Shown piece by piece: positions 17,037-27,020 of a DNA stretch of 64,000 nucleotides. The stretch's first letter is position 1; the number at the start of each line of letters is the position of its first letter. The notes below the pieces were generated by a model, which saw nothing but the letters and a program-made list of their open reading frames with translations, had not been told where the DNA came from and searched no databases. Position numbers and translations under genes: made by a program. The stretch is from MFD04716-140 sp963703125 (GTDB taxonomy: Bacteria; Bacteroidota; Bacteroidia; Flavobacteriales; Flavobacteriaceae). The stretch is from contig OY969790.1 in the NCBI GenBank assembly GCA_963703125.1, forward strand, positions 1,240,001-1,304,000. The letters are read 5' to 3'.

Positions 17037-18056
17037 GTGAGTCCAGAACCATTACAGATTCCCTTTACGGAAATGCAACACGTATTGTTCACCTTGTTCC
17101 GCAAATATGCCTTCCCCAAAGACCAAGCGCAATTACTGGCCAAAGTGCACTCGGAAAGTACCTTGGACGGGGTGAATTCTCACGGAATCAACCGCGTGCC
17201 CCTATTTATCGAATATGTAGAAAAAGGAGTTATAAAAATTGGTGCGGCCGCTCAAAAAACAGCGGCTTTCGGCAGTATGGAGCGTTGGGACGGCAACTAT
17301 GCCTCCGGAGTGCTCAACGCCACCCAATGTACCGACCGGGCGGTAACGCTCGCCAAGGAAAATGGCATGGGCCTCGTAGCCCTGCGCAACACCAACCATT
17401 GGATGCGTGGCGGTACCTACGGTTGGCAAGCAGCCGAAAAAGGCTGTATCTCCATTCTTTTTACGAATACCCAACCCAACATGCCGCCCTGGGGCGGAAA
17501 AGAAAGTCGTATCGGCAATAATCCGTTTATCGTTGCGATCCCGAGGATCGAGGGTCACGTGGTCCTGGACATGGCCATTTCGCAATTTGCCTTTGGGAAA
17601 ATACATGATTATAAATTGAAGGGCAAAAAATTGCCATTTCCCGGGGGTTGGGATAATGATGATGTGCTTTCAGACGACCCGGATAAAATTTTGGGCAATG
17701 AACGCGGACTTCCCATCGGTTATTGGAAAGGCTCTGCACTTTCCATGGTTTTGGATATGCTGGCAACGCTTTTATCCGCGGGAAACTCTACCTATAGAAC
17801 AAGTCTAAAGAAATATGAAACAGGCATATCACAAATATTCCTTTGTGTAGACCCCAATACATTTTCTGACGGGGAACTGCAACAGAAACTCCTTAATGAG
17901 ATCATTGACTATACCCGTGATGTGGAACCGATGCAAGCTGGCGACAAAATTTATTATCCAGGCGAACGAACTTTGTTCACGAGGGCCAAGAATTTAAAAG
18001 AGGGGATACCTGTGAGTGCCCCCGTTTGGGAAAAGGTTTTGGTACTGTCATCTTAA
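17037..18056 (+). CDS. dlgD: 2,3-diketo-L-gulonate reductase (LDH2/malate-lactate dehydrogenase family)
   Basis: NAD(P)H-dependent reductase of the LDH2_YlbC-type family, 339 residues, cytoplasmic. The sequence matches E. coli DlgD/YiaK as I remember it along its length: GVNSHGINRVPLFI, LVALRNTNHWMRGGTYGWQ, MPPWGGKESRIGNNPFIVAI, and LPIGYWKGSALSMVLDM. The conserved His in SHG is the catalytic base. The start is a GTG at 17037 and no better ATG is available. It reduces 2,3-diketo-L-gulonate to 3-keto-L-gulonate in the E. coli ascorbate/lyxose route; the physiological substrate here is not certain. Its neighbours are polysaccharide-related genes rather than a yia-type operon. Confidence 0.88.
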   Translation: MSPEPLQIPFTEMQHVLFTLFRKYAFPKDQAQLLAKVHSESTLDGVNSHGINRVPLFIEYVEKGVIKIGAAAQKTAAFGSMERWDGNYASGVLNATQCTDRAVTLAKENGMGLVALRNTNHWMRGGTYGWQAAEKGCISILFTNTQPNMPPWGGKESRIGNNPFIVAIPRIEGHVVLDMAISQFAFGKIHDYKLKGKKLPFPGGWDNDDVLSDDPDKILGNERGLPIGYWKGSALSMVLDMLATLLSAGNSTYRTSLKKYETGISQIFLCVDPNTFSDGELQQKLLNEIIDYTRDVEPMQAGDKIYYPGERTLFTRAKNLKEGIPVSAPVWEKVLVLSS

Positions 18057-18099
18057 GAAAATGAACTTTTCAGTAAAAAATCCTTAATTTTCCAAGCTG

Positions 18100-19425
18100 T
18101 TGCCAGCTATGAAAAAGGATGTCCATCATCAGAAAAGAATGCGTACGCTGCGAGTTCATTATGGTACTGTTTATCTATTGCTTATCCTTTTTATAACCTG
18201 TAGTAAAGATACCCGAATGGATGAAGCCGATGCCCTAATTGAAATTCTCGCTACCAGTACGGATCCTCCGGATGGGTCGCCCAGCCTGTTGGATCTTTCC
18301 AATTTAGGCTTACAAAATCTCAAACGGCCACAAGAAGAATATGAAAGGGCATTCGCGAATATAGAACCATGGCCCAACTCGCTTTCTGAAGCACAACATG
18401 TTATTGACCTTGTAAACGACCGAGCAACCAAGGAAGCACAATTGGCTTACGGGGTGACACTTGCCGGAGGGGAATTTGGCACGGCCTATCCCGGTGTCTA
18501 TAACACGGACTACGTCTATCCTGCTGCTAGCCACTTGGATTATTACCATGGCAAGGGTTTAAAACTGATACGCCTGGCATTTAGTTGGGAACGCATACAA
18601 CCCATCCTCAATGGGCAATTGGACCTTGCGGAACTCAAAAGAATCAGGGACTTCGTAAAAATGGCCGCTGACCGAAAAATGTACGTGATCCTGAACATGC
18701 ATAATTTTGGCCGTTACAATTTAAATGGACTGGAAGAAATAATTGGGTCTCACAATGTCACCATGGCCCATTGCAAAGATGTATGGACGAAATTGGCGGC
18801 TGTCTTTAAGGGCAATCTGGGCATTTGGGGCTACGGCCTTATGAACGAACCCCATGATATGTTGCCGGAAGCTCCTTGGGTGAACATTGCCCAAGAAATA
18901 ATCAATGGCATACGTACTGTGGATGGGCATACCCAAATTGTGGTAGGAGGAGATAGTTATAGTTCGGCGGCCTTTTGGCCAGAATACAGTGACAATCTAA
19001 AAACGCTGATAGACCCATCAAACAAACTTGTCTTTGAGGCCCATGTCTATTTTGACACGGATTATTCCGGAAGGTATAAGGGCACTTATGAAGATGAAGG
19101 AGGTTACCCCAATATTGGTGTTGACCGTGTGCAACCTTTTTTAAATTGGCTGCAAACAAATGAACTTAAAGGTTTTGTGGGTGAATACGGAGTACCCAAC
19201 AATGACGAACGTTGGCTCACGGTGCTCGATAATTTGCTCACCCATTTGAATACGAACGGCATCAATGGTGCCTACTGGGCCGGTGGGCCGTGGTGGGCCG
19301 ACTACCCTCTTTCCATAGAACCGCACGAAGGAATCGAGAAGGCGCAAATGGCCATTGTCCAAAAATATTTGGCCGCAAATTTAGCCTGCAATTCTGATTT
19401 CGATGCCAACCACATTTCCCAATAA
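18100..19425 (+). CDS. Glycoside hydrolase family 5 lipoprotein (cellulase-like)
   Basis: Predicted surface or outer-membrane lipoprotein: a hydrophobic segment YLLLILFIT leads into Cys34, followed by acidic and polar residues. After a linker of about 90 residues comes a TIM-barrel GH5 domain. The general acid/base is probably Glu250 in GLMNEPHD and the nucleophile Glu362 in GFVGEYGVP, with VILNMHNFGRY on the preceding strand. Endo-beta-1,4-glucanase or mannanase activity is plausible; the exact substrate cannot be set. Alternative starts lie at 18109 and 18136. It is 43 bp downstream of dlgD on the same strand. Confidence 0.88.
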   Translation: MPAMKKDVHHQKRMRTLRVHYGTVYLLLILFITCSKDTRMDEADALIEILATSTDPPDGSPSLLDLSNLGLQNLKRPQEEYERAFANIEPWPNSLSEAQHVIDLVNDRATKEAQLAYGVTLAGGEFGTAYPGVYNTDYVYPAASHLDYYHGKGLKLIRLAFSWERIQPILNGQLDLAELKRIRDFVKMAADRKMYVILNMHNFGRYNLNGLEEIIGSHNVTMAHCKDVWTKLAAVFKGNLGIWGYGLMNEPHDMLPEAPWVNIAQEIINGIRTVDGHTQIVVGGDSYSSAAFWPEYSDNLKTLIDPSNKLVFEAHVYFDTDYSGRYKGTYEDEGGYPNIGVDRVQPFLNWLQTNELKGFVGEYGVPNNDERWLTVLDNLLTHLNTNGINGAYWAGGPWWADYPLSIEPHEGIEKAQMAIVQKYLAANLACNSDFDANHISQ

Positions 19426-19511
19426 AACGCAAATAGGGCAATCCTGACCAAGCTAGGGTAACGATTGTTTTATTTCCGCAAAAAACGTACTTTCAGGGAT
19501 TAATTTTTTTT

Positions 19512-20835
19512 ATGGGCAGTAGAAGAAAATTTATCAAAAATCTAGGGGCGGCATCCATTGCAACGAGTATGCCCCTGAGCACAGTCTCGGCAAAGAGTCT
19601 AACTACTGACAACGATAATTCCGTTAAAGTTGCGCTCATAGGCGTTCATGGCATGGGCTGGGCAGATTTGAACTCTTTTCTTAAAAATGACGGAACGACC
19701 TGCGTTGCCCTTGGTGATATAGACGCAGAACTATTAAAAAAAAGGGCCGATGAGATTGAAACCAAAACAGGAAAGCGACCCAAAACATTCAATGACCATA
19801 GGGAACTTTTAAAAATGAAGGAATTGGATGCCGTTTTTATTGGCACCCCCGATCATTGGCACTGCATTCAAATGATAGATGCCTGTTCCGCTGGTAAGGA
19901 CGTATATGTGGAAAAGCCGATCGCCAACAGTATTTTTGAGGCAGATCTTATGGTAAAAGCGGTTCGAAAATACAATAGGGTGGTCCAGGTAGGTCAATGG
20001 CAACGCAGTGACCCACATTGGATTTCCGCCCTCGCATATTTACATTCAGGTGCCTTGGTCAATATTCGTCAAGTGAAGGCCTGGGCCGATGTAAATTATG
20101 GCCGGGGCTTTGACAAAGTGCCAGATTCCGAAGCACCCTTGGGTGTAGATTACGACCGTTGGCTCTGGACCTGCCGCCCAAAAACCTTTTAATAAGAACA
20201 GATTTCATGGCACCTTTCGATATTTTTGGGATTATGCCGGTGGACTCATGACCGATTGGGGTGTGCACATGCTCGACATGGTGCTGGCCGGAATGAAGGT
20301 CAAGGCTCCGAAATCAGTGGTGGCCATAGGCGGTAAGTTGGCATTCCCCAACGATGCCGCGGAAACACCGGATACACTGACCACGGTTTACGATTTTGGG
20401 GATTTTAGTTTTATCTGGGAACAATTTATGGCCATGGGAACCTCGCCCTATTTAGAGGAATCAGGCGAACCCGGTGTCGCTTTTATTGGTCAGAATGGTA
20501 TTTTGGCCATAAATCGTTCTAGTTGGAAGGTAATCCCAATGGAAGAGGATGGCAAATATCTTACAGAAGTTTTGCCCCCAAGGAAAAACCATGCCAATGG
20601 GCTCGATGCGCATACCCAAAACTTTTTGGAATGTATAAAAAGTCGGAAAGATCCCAATTGCACCATTGAAATGGGCCGAAATGCCGCTTTGGTCGCCCAT
20701 TTAGGGAATATCGCCTACCGAACGGGCACTAAATTGGATTGGAACGAGGCCGAAGGTAGCTTCACCAATACTTCGGTAGCCAATGACTATTTGAAACCGG
20801 ATTATCGCGAACCTTGGAAATTATGGAATGGATAA
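19512..20835 (+). pseudogene. Gfo/Idh/MocA-family oxidoreductase, frameshifted near 20166
   Basis: Second Tat-signal oxidoreductase (SRRKFIKNLGAASIA at the N-terminus), predicted periplasmic. The first part holds GVHGMG, PDHWHC and VEKP and ends at a stop near 20190. Another frame carries AAQKPFNKNRFHGTFRYFW, then DYAGGLMTDWGVHM, to a normal end at 20835. Removing one T from CTCTGGACC restores the motif RWLGPAAQKPFN, so a one-base insertion is the simplest explanation. The lesion falls in the same motif as in the first Gfo/Idh/MocA gene but in the opposite direction. The sugar substrate is unknown. Confidence 0.88.
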
Positions 20836-20972
20836 TGCTTAGCGGGAAATGGCAAGGATTCTTTGGGCAACTAAAATTGTTACTTTGAAAGTTTGGTAAA
20901 TTTAGAATAAATAACACCTATAAAACAACTTAAACAGGTGTCGGATCAACCATGTAATTTAGAATCTACACT

Positions 20973-22253
20973 ATGAAAATCAATAACTTATCCTGTGTTT
21001 TAGCTTTGTCACTACTTTTTGCAATCTCCTGCAGAGAAACCCCAAAATCGCACCCTGAGGTAGCAGCCATAAAATATATCACCAACGATTCGGCCAAATC
21101 AAGACTCGATTCCACGCTTAAAAGCTTTGTGGATTCGGGGAATATTTCAGGGATTTCCGCCCTTATTTTTGAAAAGGGGAAGGAAGTGTATTTTGGTGCT
21201 TATGGCCATGCCGATCGGGAGGCACAAAAACCAATGGACCGCAATACGATCGTTCAGATCTATTCCATGACCAAACCTATTACGGGAACTGCCTTAATGA
21301 CCTTGTATGACGAAAATAAATTTGAGCTTGACGACCCCCTGTCAAAATACGCACCGGAGTTTGCCAACATGTCTGTTTTCACTGGAGTGGACAAAAATGG
21401 AAAGCTGCTCACCGAACCCCTAAAAAGACCTATTACCATACGAGACATTACTCGGCATACGGCAGGTTTTCCGCGAAGTGCCGATGTGGAAGTACTTGGC
21501 CCCGTAATTGCCAAAGCCGATGCCATGAACCGTGAAAATACTTTAGTACAAATGGCCGAAAAGATGGGGGCCACCCCTTTGGTATTTCAACCTGGTTCCC
21601 AATGGGAATACGGACCCTGTGTAGATGTTCAGGCCTTTATGGTGGAACGCATTTCAGGTATGCCCTACGGGGAATACGTTCAAAAACATGTACTGGGGCC
21701 TTTAAAAATGGACCAGACGCGCTATTTTATTCCTGAAAGCGACCGGGACCGTTTTGCGGCACTCTACATTCGAAAAGGCGAAGGGGAATTGGTAAGGGAC
21801 TCCGTCACCTATGACAATTATACCGAGCATTGGCCCATGACGCGTGGTGGATCCGGGCTCACCTCAACTTTGGACAATTATATGCGATTTGCCCAAATGT
21901 TGGTGAACAAGGGCACTTTGGACTCGGTTACCATTCTAAAACCGGAAACGGTGCAGCTCATGGCCACCGACCAATTGGCGGACAGTGTGCAACCTCGTTC
22001 CTTTTTGCCAAGCAAAGGGCAAGTAGGTTTCGGAATCGATTTTGCGGTGCGGGTGGCACCTCCAAAAGATGCCAAGGAAAACAATGGAGTGGTCGGCGAA
22101 TTTTTTTGGGACGGAGCTGCCAGCACCCTCTTTTGGGTAGACCCCGTTAATGAGTTGACCGCGGTTATGTTCGTACAGTTATTCCCATACGATCAAATAG
22201 GGCTGCACCATGCTTTTCGGGATGCCGTTTATGGGCCTTATAAACGCAATTGA
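20973..22253 (+). CDS. Serine hydrolase lipoprotein, class C beta-lactamase family
   Basis: 426-residue lipoprotein: signal peptide MKINNLSCVLALSLLFAISC with Cys20 as the probable lipid anchor. The catalytic SxxK is Ser98-Met-Thr-Lys in IYSMTKPITG. The second motif is probably YGP in WEYGPCVDVQ, and a GxG-type region near HARVG-like positions is not clear. Members act as esterases, peptidases or D-stereospecific hydrolases rather than resistance enzymes, so no antibiotic resistance should be inferred. It lies 137 bp after the second Gfo/Idh/MocA gene. Confidence 0.85.
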   Translation: MKINNLSCVLALSLLFAISCRETPKSHPEVAAIKYITNDSAKSRLDSTLKSFVDSGNISGISALIFEKGKEVYFGAYGHADREAQKPMDRNTIVQIYSMTKPITGTALMTLYDENKFELDDPLSKYAPEFANMSVFTGVDKNGKLLTEPLKRPITIRDITRHTAGFPRSADVEVLGPVIAKADAMNRENTLVQMAEKMGATPLVFQPGSQWEYGPCVDVQAFMVERISGMPYGEYVQKHVLGPLKMDQTRYFIPESDRDRFAALYIRKGEGELVRDSVTYDNYTEHWPMTRGGSGLTSTLDNYMRFAQMLVNKGTLDSVTILKPETVQLMATDQLADSVQPRSFLPSKGQVGFGIDFAVRVAPPKDAKENNGVVGEFFWDGAASTLFWVDPVNELTAVMFVQLFPYDQIGLHHAFRDAVYGPYKRN

Positions 22254-22415
22254 TGTCCGTTCGAGCGCAATCAAGAACAAGCTTCCAATAAATAGAATCG
22301 ATTCCCGCTGCATTCAACGAGATATGCTATATAAAAAGAAATCGCAAAACTTCCTCCATCAAAAAAACTACAAGCACACAATTTCCTATATTAGTTGACT
22401 CAAAAACCGAACACT

Positions 22416-24332
22416 ATGACCAGACGTTTACCACTCATTTTGATACTTTGTTTTTTTATTGCAACGGCCTTTTCCCAAAATACCGATTCGTTGTACATGG
22501 TACAACATTACGACTTGAAGGAATATCATATTCCCATGCGGGACGGAGCAGAACTTTTTACGGTCGTTTATACCCCGAAGGACAAATCTAAAAAGTATCC
22601 TATTCTTTTGAACCGCACGTGTTACAATGCCTCAAGTTACACCGATTTTAACGGAAGCGGTTATCCTTCAAAATATTTGGTGAATGATGGCTATATATTG
22701 GTCTTTCAAGATGTGCGGGGACGCTATATGTCCGATGGGACTTTTGACAATATGAGACCGAACCTTCCAGGTAACAATCCAAAAAACAAAAAAGACATTG
22801 ACGAGAGTTCCGATACGTGGGATACAATAGATTGGATGATCAAGAACCTAAAAGGCAATAACGGGCGTGTGGGCATGTACGGCATTTCCTATCCCGGATT
22901 TTATACGGCGGCAGCTTTGCCCGATGCACACCCGGCATTAAAAGCCTCGTCGCCACAAGCCCCGATTTCCGATTTTTTCTTTGATGATTTTCACCACCAA
23001 GGTGCTTACCTACAGAGTTATACGGCCGCTTTTGGCGTATTTGGCTATCAGAAAGAAGGTCGCACAAGGGAATCTTGGTTCATGGATGAAATCAAACGTT
23101 TTTATGATGATCCCGCGGCCGATGGGTACGATTTTCATATGCGGACAGGACCATTGAAAAACTTCACCGAGAAGTACCATTACGATAATTTCTTCTGGAA
23201 ACAGATCGTAGAGCACCCCAACTATGATGAATTTTGGCAAAAAAGAAGCATTTTGCCCCATTTGAAAAACGTAACCCCAGCTGTTATGACCGTTGGTGGG
23301 TGGTTTGATGCGGAAGATCTTTACGGACCTTTGAATATTTACAAACGGGTCGAAGTTACGAGCCCCAAAGCCAAAAACACCATTGTTATGGGACCATGGG
23401 ATCATGGCGGTTGGGCCCGAGAGAGTGGCAAGACAACACACAACCATATTTATTTTGGAGATAGCATCTCTACGTTTTTCCAACGTGAGATAGAGCGAAA
23501 ATTCTTTGCACACTATCTTAAGGACGAGGGATCCAACACCCTACCCGAGGCTTATATGTTTGATACTGGAGCGAAGAAATGGGAAACTTTTGATGCTTGG
23601 CCCCCCAAAGAAATTGAACCCATAACCCTTTATTTCGGTGAAAACGGCACCCTGAGCATCAACGAACCCACCGACGAGAAAGCGGAATTTGAGTATACGA
23701 GTGATCCCAAGAAACCCGTTCCCTACACCTCACAAATAGAAGGACTTACATTTACTCCTAGAAGGTTTATGTCCGACGATCAACGGGAAGCTTCCCGGAG
23801 GCCAGACGTACTCACTTTTGAAACGGAAATGCTTTCAGAAGACCGCGTTTTGGCCGGTGAAATTATGGCAAAATTAAAAGTATCCATGACCGGAAGCGAT
23901 GCCGATTTTATCGTAAAATTGATAGACGTATACCCGCCTGACGAGCCAAATAATGAACTGAACCCTGAGAACATCATCATGGGAAGCTATCAACAGTTGG
24001 TGCGCTCCGAGGTTTTTAGGGGTCGATTTCGAAATAGCTTTGTGAAACCGGAACCATTTGAACCTGGGAAAATCAGCGACGTCAATTTTCAGTTACAGGA
24101 TGTGCTGCACACCTTTAAAAAAGGGCATCGGATCATGATCCAGATACAGAGCACCTGGTTTCCTTACATTGACCGTAATCCGCAGAAATATGTAGATAAC
24201 ATCTACGAAGCAAATGAGGACGATTTTATAAAATCAACCATAAAGGTGTATGGATCTTCGTCAGTTCAGGTGGGGGGAGCTATTGATATGCCCGCATTAC
24301 AGGTAAAGGAAGATCCGATAATTAAAGATTAG
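22416..24332 (+). CDS. CocE/NonD-family hydrolase (X-Pro dipeptidyl-peptidase-like)
   Basis: Exported alpha/beta hydrolase of about 638 residues with a signal peptide (LPLILILCFFIATAFS then Q). The nucleophile is Ser158 in YGISYPGFY. The acid is probably in GGWFDAEDLYGP and the histidine in WDHGGWARES. A C-terminal jelly-roll domain, as in cocaine esterase and X-Pro dipeptidases, covers roughly residues 400-600. The ATG at 22416 places the start directly before the signal peptide; the TTG at 22395 is less likely. The acyl or peptide substrate is unknown. Confidence 0.88.
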   Translation: MTRRLPLILILCFFIATAFSQNTDSLYMVQHYDLKEYHIPMRDGAELFTVVYTPKDKSKKYPILLNRTCYNASSYTDFNGSGYPSKYLVNDGYILVFQDVRGRYMSDGTFDNMRPNLPGNNPKNKKDIDESSDTWDTIDWMIKNLKGNNGRVGMYGISYPGFYTAAALPDAHPALKASSPQAPISDFFFDDFHHQGAYLQSYTAAFGVFGYQKEGRTRESWFMDEIKRFYDDPAADGYDFHMRTGPLKNFTEKYHYDNFFWKQIVEHPNYDEFWQKRSILPHLKNVTPAVMTVGGWFDAEDLYGPLNIYKRVEVTSPKAKNTIVMGPWDHGGWARESGKTTHNHIYFGDSISTFFQREIERKFFAHYLKDEGSNTLPEAYMFDTGAKKWETFDAWPPKEIEPITLYFGENGTLSINEPTDEKAEFEYTSDPKKPVPYTSQIEGLTFTPRRFMSDDQREASRRPDVLTFETEMLSEDRVLAGEIMAKLKVSMTGSDADFIVKLIDVYPPDEPNNELNPENIIMGSYQQLVRSEVFRGRFRNSFVKPEPFEPGKISDVNFQLQDVLHTFKKGHRIMIQIQSTWFPYIDRNPQKYVDNIYEANEDDFIKSTIKVYGSSSVQVGGAIDMPALQVKEDPIIKD

Positions 24333-24369
24333 ACCTTATCTTGCATCGATTTTGATCTTAAACATGCAT

Positions 24370-25689
24370 ATGAAGAATTTACTTTTTGCCTTGGCTTTTA
24401 CGTTTTTGTCCACAATTCAGGCCCAGCATACGATTTCGGGTACTTTTTCACCCGCCAAGGATTATACTTGGATCATTGCCTATTCAATTCAGCCCGGCAC
24501 CCAGGGATATGTAGCGGATACGAAAATTGAAAATGGGAAATTTACACTGCATTTACCGCAAACCGCGAAACCGGGTACCTATCGTTTGGTATATGCCGTT
24601 CCTCAAGAGGAATTCAATTTTGACGTGCTCTATGATGGAAAGGAAAATATTGAGTTGGCCTTTGACGGCCAAAAGGGATTGTCATTCAAGGTTTCACAGG
24701 AGAATAAAATTTTCCACGCCTATTTTCAGGAAATCAATGGTGTAAAACAGAAGTTCATCGATTTTTACAATGCCAAAAAAACCGATGAAAAAAGCTTTGA
24801 TAAATTGATAAAGGAATTGAACGATACACAAGAGGCCTACGAAGAAAGTACTAAAGGGATGTTGGTAACCCAATTTATCAAGGCAAACAGACCGTACGTT
24901 CCTACGAAATATGAGGCCACTGAAACCTATTGGCAACAAAAGAAGAACCATTATTTTGATTATTTGGATTTTAAGAATCCACTTTTAAGGACTTCAAACT
25001 ATCTCACCGACAAAGCTGCCAATTATGTCTTTACCGCAATTACTACCGAAAAACGTGCCAAGGAAACTACCGAGAGCATGCTGCAGGAAAATACCAAAAC
25101 ACTGGCCGATGAGATAAAGGAAACTGAACCTTCCTATCAGTTACATATTTTCAACACTCTGTGGAGCAGGGCAAGTGCTGGTAAGTTTGATGCCACTGCG
25201 GATTTCATTTATAATAACTACTTAAAAGGATTGGCCGAACAAACAGACAATCAAAAAATCCTTCAAGAAATTGATACCCACAATCGACTCCGTATCGGGG
25301 CCGTATCGCCCGATATTGAATGGAAAGATGGTTCCATAACCAAAAAATTAAGTGAATTGGAAGGTGCCGAATGTTATGTTTTGGTATTTTGGAGCAGTAC
25401 ATGTCCCCATTGTTTAAATGAACTTCCGCCATTGAGCAAGAAGTTGATGGACCATCCTAACATCAAAGTAATTGCAGTGGGATTAGAAGATGATGAGGCC
25501 AATTGGAAAAAAGAATCCGCTAAGTTAAAAGGGTTCGAACATGCTGTCGCTTTGGGCAGATGGGATAGCAATTATGCCAAATTATTTGATATACATAGAA
25601 CACCGACCTATTATATTTTGGATTCGGAAAAACGTATTATGGCCAAACCTGAGTCTGATAAAGATGTGGTAGCATTTATAGAAAATTAA
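24370..25689 (+). CDS. TlpA-like thioredoxin-fold protein with N-terminal DUF4369-like domain
   Basis: Exported protein with signal MKNLLFALAFTFLSTIQA. The N-terminal beta-rich domain of about 110 residues (HTISGTFSPAKDY onwards) resembles the DUF4369/DUF5106 family of Bacteroidota. A helical spacer of about 180 residues follows, then a C-terminal thioredoxin fold with the redox pair CPHC near residue 345 in FWSSTCPHCLNELPP. A role in periplasmic disulfide reduction or cytochrome maturation is typical of this group. Start codons at 24364 and 24370 are equally possible; the TTG at 24352 is unlikely. Confidence 0.85.
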   Translation: MKNLLFALAFTFLSTIQAQHTISGTFSPAKDYTWIIAYSIQPGTQGYVADTKIENGKFTLHLPQTAKPGTYRLVYAVPQEEFNFDVLYDGKENIELAFDGQKGLSFKVSQENKIFHAYFQEINGVKQKFIDFYNAKKTDEKSFDKLIKELNDTQEAYEESTKGMLVTQFIKANRPYVPTKYEATETYWQQKKNHYFDYLDFKNPLLRTSNYLTDKAANYVFTAITTEKRAKETTESMLQENTKTLADEIKETEPSYQLHIFNTLWSRASAGKFDATADFIYNNYLKGLAEQTDNQKILQEIDTHNRLRIGAVSPDIEWKDGSITKKLSELEGAECYVLVFWSSTCPHCLNELPPLSKKLMDHPNIKVIAVGLEDDEANWKKESAKLKGFEHAVALGRWDSNYAKLFDIHRTPTYYILDSEKRIMAKPESDKDVVAFIEN

Positions 25690-25734
25690 TTCAGCTGTAT
25701 TGCCTTACCAGAGGATTGTTACATACTGGAAGAC

Positions 25735-26394
25735 TTAAAGGGATTTTAAATCCTTAATGGTCTTAAAGGCAATGTCAACCTGTTCGTCATTCACAATGAT
25801 CGTAAATTCATTGGTTGTTGAAATTACCTCATTGAGTATGATTCCCTCCCACGCCAAACGCTGAAAAATGAAATAATAGATACCCGGAACAGAAACATTC
25901 TCTGCAGGTAACTTAACAGTAATCGAAGAAAGATCCGTCGCCTTTTGGGTACATTTTTCGTTTTTGAACAATTCTTCCACTGTATCGTCCAATAGATTAC
26001 TGACCACTATGTTCATCTCGTTTACACCTCTGGAAGACGTATAAAAAACTTCTTTGTGTTTATTGACCTCCTTTAGAAGAAGGGTCTGATTTTCCAAAAT
26101 GGAGTCCGAGACCAAAAAGGTAAAATCAGTGAGCGAGGACCGCACCGTAATCTCCCCGATATTCTTCAATACTTTGATAATTTTGTGAGTCGCCCTGAAT
26201 TCAAGGTCGTCAGAAAGGCGTTTCAAGGCCATAACTATGGCACCGTTTCGAATGTCCTTGCCAAGTTCATCCTCTATTTCGGGCCTAACAATACGGGACA
26301 AAGAGGTTAAATTGATAATTCCTTGGGCCAATGCGCTTTGTAGAAATGGCTTCTTTTTAATGTAGTTCTCTACTACGGAAGAAATGGTTTTCAT
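25735..26394 (-). CDS. ACT-like domain protein, conserved in Bacteroidota
   Basis: 219-residue cytoplasmic protein. The first 75 residues (VVENYIKKKPFLQSALAQGI, then LTSLSRIVRPEIEDELG) look like a small winged or helical regulatory domain. The rest has two ACT-like units, the last with VSVPGIYYFIFQRLAWEGI followed by an STTNEFTIIV strand, which closely resembles the paired ACT tails of aspartate kinases. It has no kinase domain. An amino-acid-sensing regulatory role is inferred. It has its own strong promoter in the gap after yraN. Confidence 0.72.
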   Translation of the reverse strand: MKTISSVVENYIKKKPFLQSALAQGIINLTSLSRIVRPEIEDELGKDIRNGAIVMALKRLSDDLEFRATHKIIKVLKNIGEITVRSSLTDFTFLVSDSILENQTLLLKEVNKHKEVFYTSSRGVNEMNIVVSNLLDDTVEELFKNEKCTQKATDLSSITVKLPAENVSVPGIYYFIFQRLAWEGIILNEVISTTNEFTIIVNDEQVDIAFKTIKDLKSL

Positions 26395-26429
26395 GATACG
26401 TTATTCAATGTGATCGATCGAGTGAGGTT

Positions 26430-26461
26430 CAAAAATAACAAATTGTTACAAATAAAACAAA
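26430..26461 (-). promoter_or_regulatory. Promoter of the ACT-like gene (TTTG, 20 bp, TATTTTTG)
   Basis: On the minus strand a TTTG -33 box (26458-26461) is separated by 20 bp from a perfect TATTTTTG -7 element (26430-26437). This is within the 17-23 bp spacing of flavobacterial promoters and is the best two-box match I found in the window. It lies just after the yraN stop codon. Confidence 0.75.
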
Positions 26462-26464
26462 TCT

Positions 26465-26824
26465 TCAGAAATGATAAAATGCACTTTCTAGATGTTCGAC
26501 CCTAAAAATCTTTCTGTTCCTTAAAATAGTAATGATATCAAAGCGCACTTCAACATCTAAATTGAACTCCGTCACAAAATAGTTTGCCCCCATAACCAAG
26601 AGGTCTATTTTCTTTTTTGTAATAGTATCCGCAATACTAATAATTTGGTCATTGCTACGGGCCCTTACCTCGACCATTGCCAGCACATCATCCTTCTGGG
26701 CTATGATATCAATCTCCGCTTTTAGATATCTAAAATTTCGATATTTGATCTCATACCCCTTTTTGAGTAAGTAGTCTACTGCTATCTGCTCCCCTTCTTT
26801 CCCAAATTCGTTGTGCTTTCCCAT
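26465..26824 (-). CDS. YraN-family (UPF0102) endonuclease-like protein
   Basis: About 119 residues from the ATG at 26824. The PD-(D/E)XK-like core is visible: GKEGEQIAVDYLLKKGYEI, then EIDIIAQKDDVLAMVEVRAR with the catalytic-type Asp and Glu-x-Arg. YraN proteins are predicted nucleases linked to recombination or Holliday junction processing, with limited experimental proof. An ATG at 26851 would add nine residues; the internal start matches the family's usual beginning (MGKHNEFGKEGE). Confidence 0.88.
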   Translation of the reverse strand: MGKHNEFGKEGEQIAVDYLLKKGYEIKYRNFRYLKAEIDIIAQKDDVLAMVEVRARSNDQIISIADTITKKKIDLLVMGANYFVTEFNLDVEVRFDIITILRNRKIFRVEHLESAFYHF

Positions 26825-27020
26825 TTCATTTTTTTCTTTATTGCCCCACAAGAGTGCATTTCGTCGAAAATATTGGCCTTTAAACGCAATCTTTCAAGGG
26901 ATCAGCGTAAATTCGACCACCATACAACGAAAATACTTGGATTTAGATACTATCCAAAATCTTTAAGCGTTAAGAATCTGCCCCTAAGCACATGAACTGT
27001 TCTTAAAGCCTAAAAAAACT

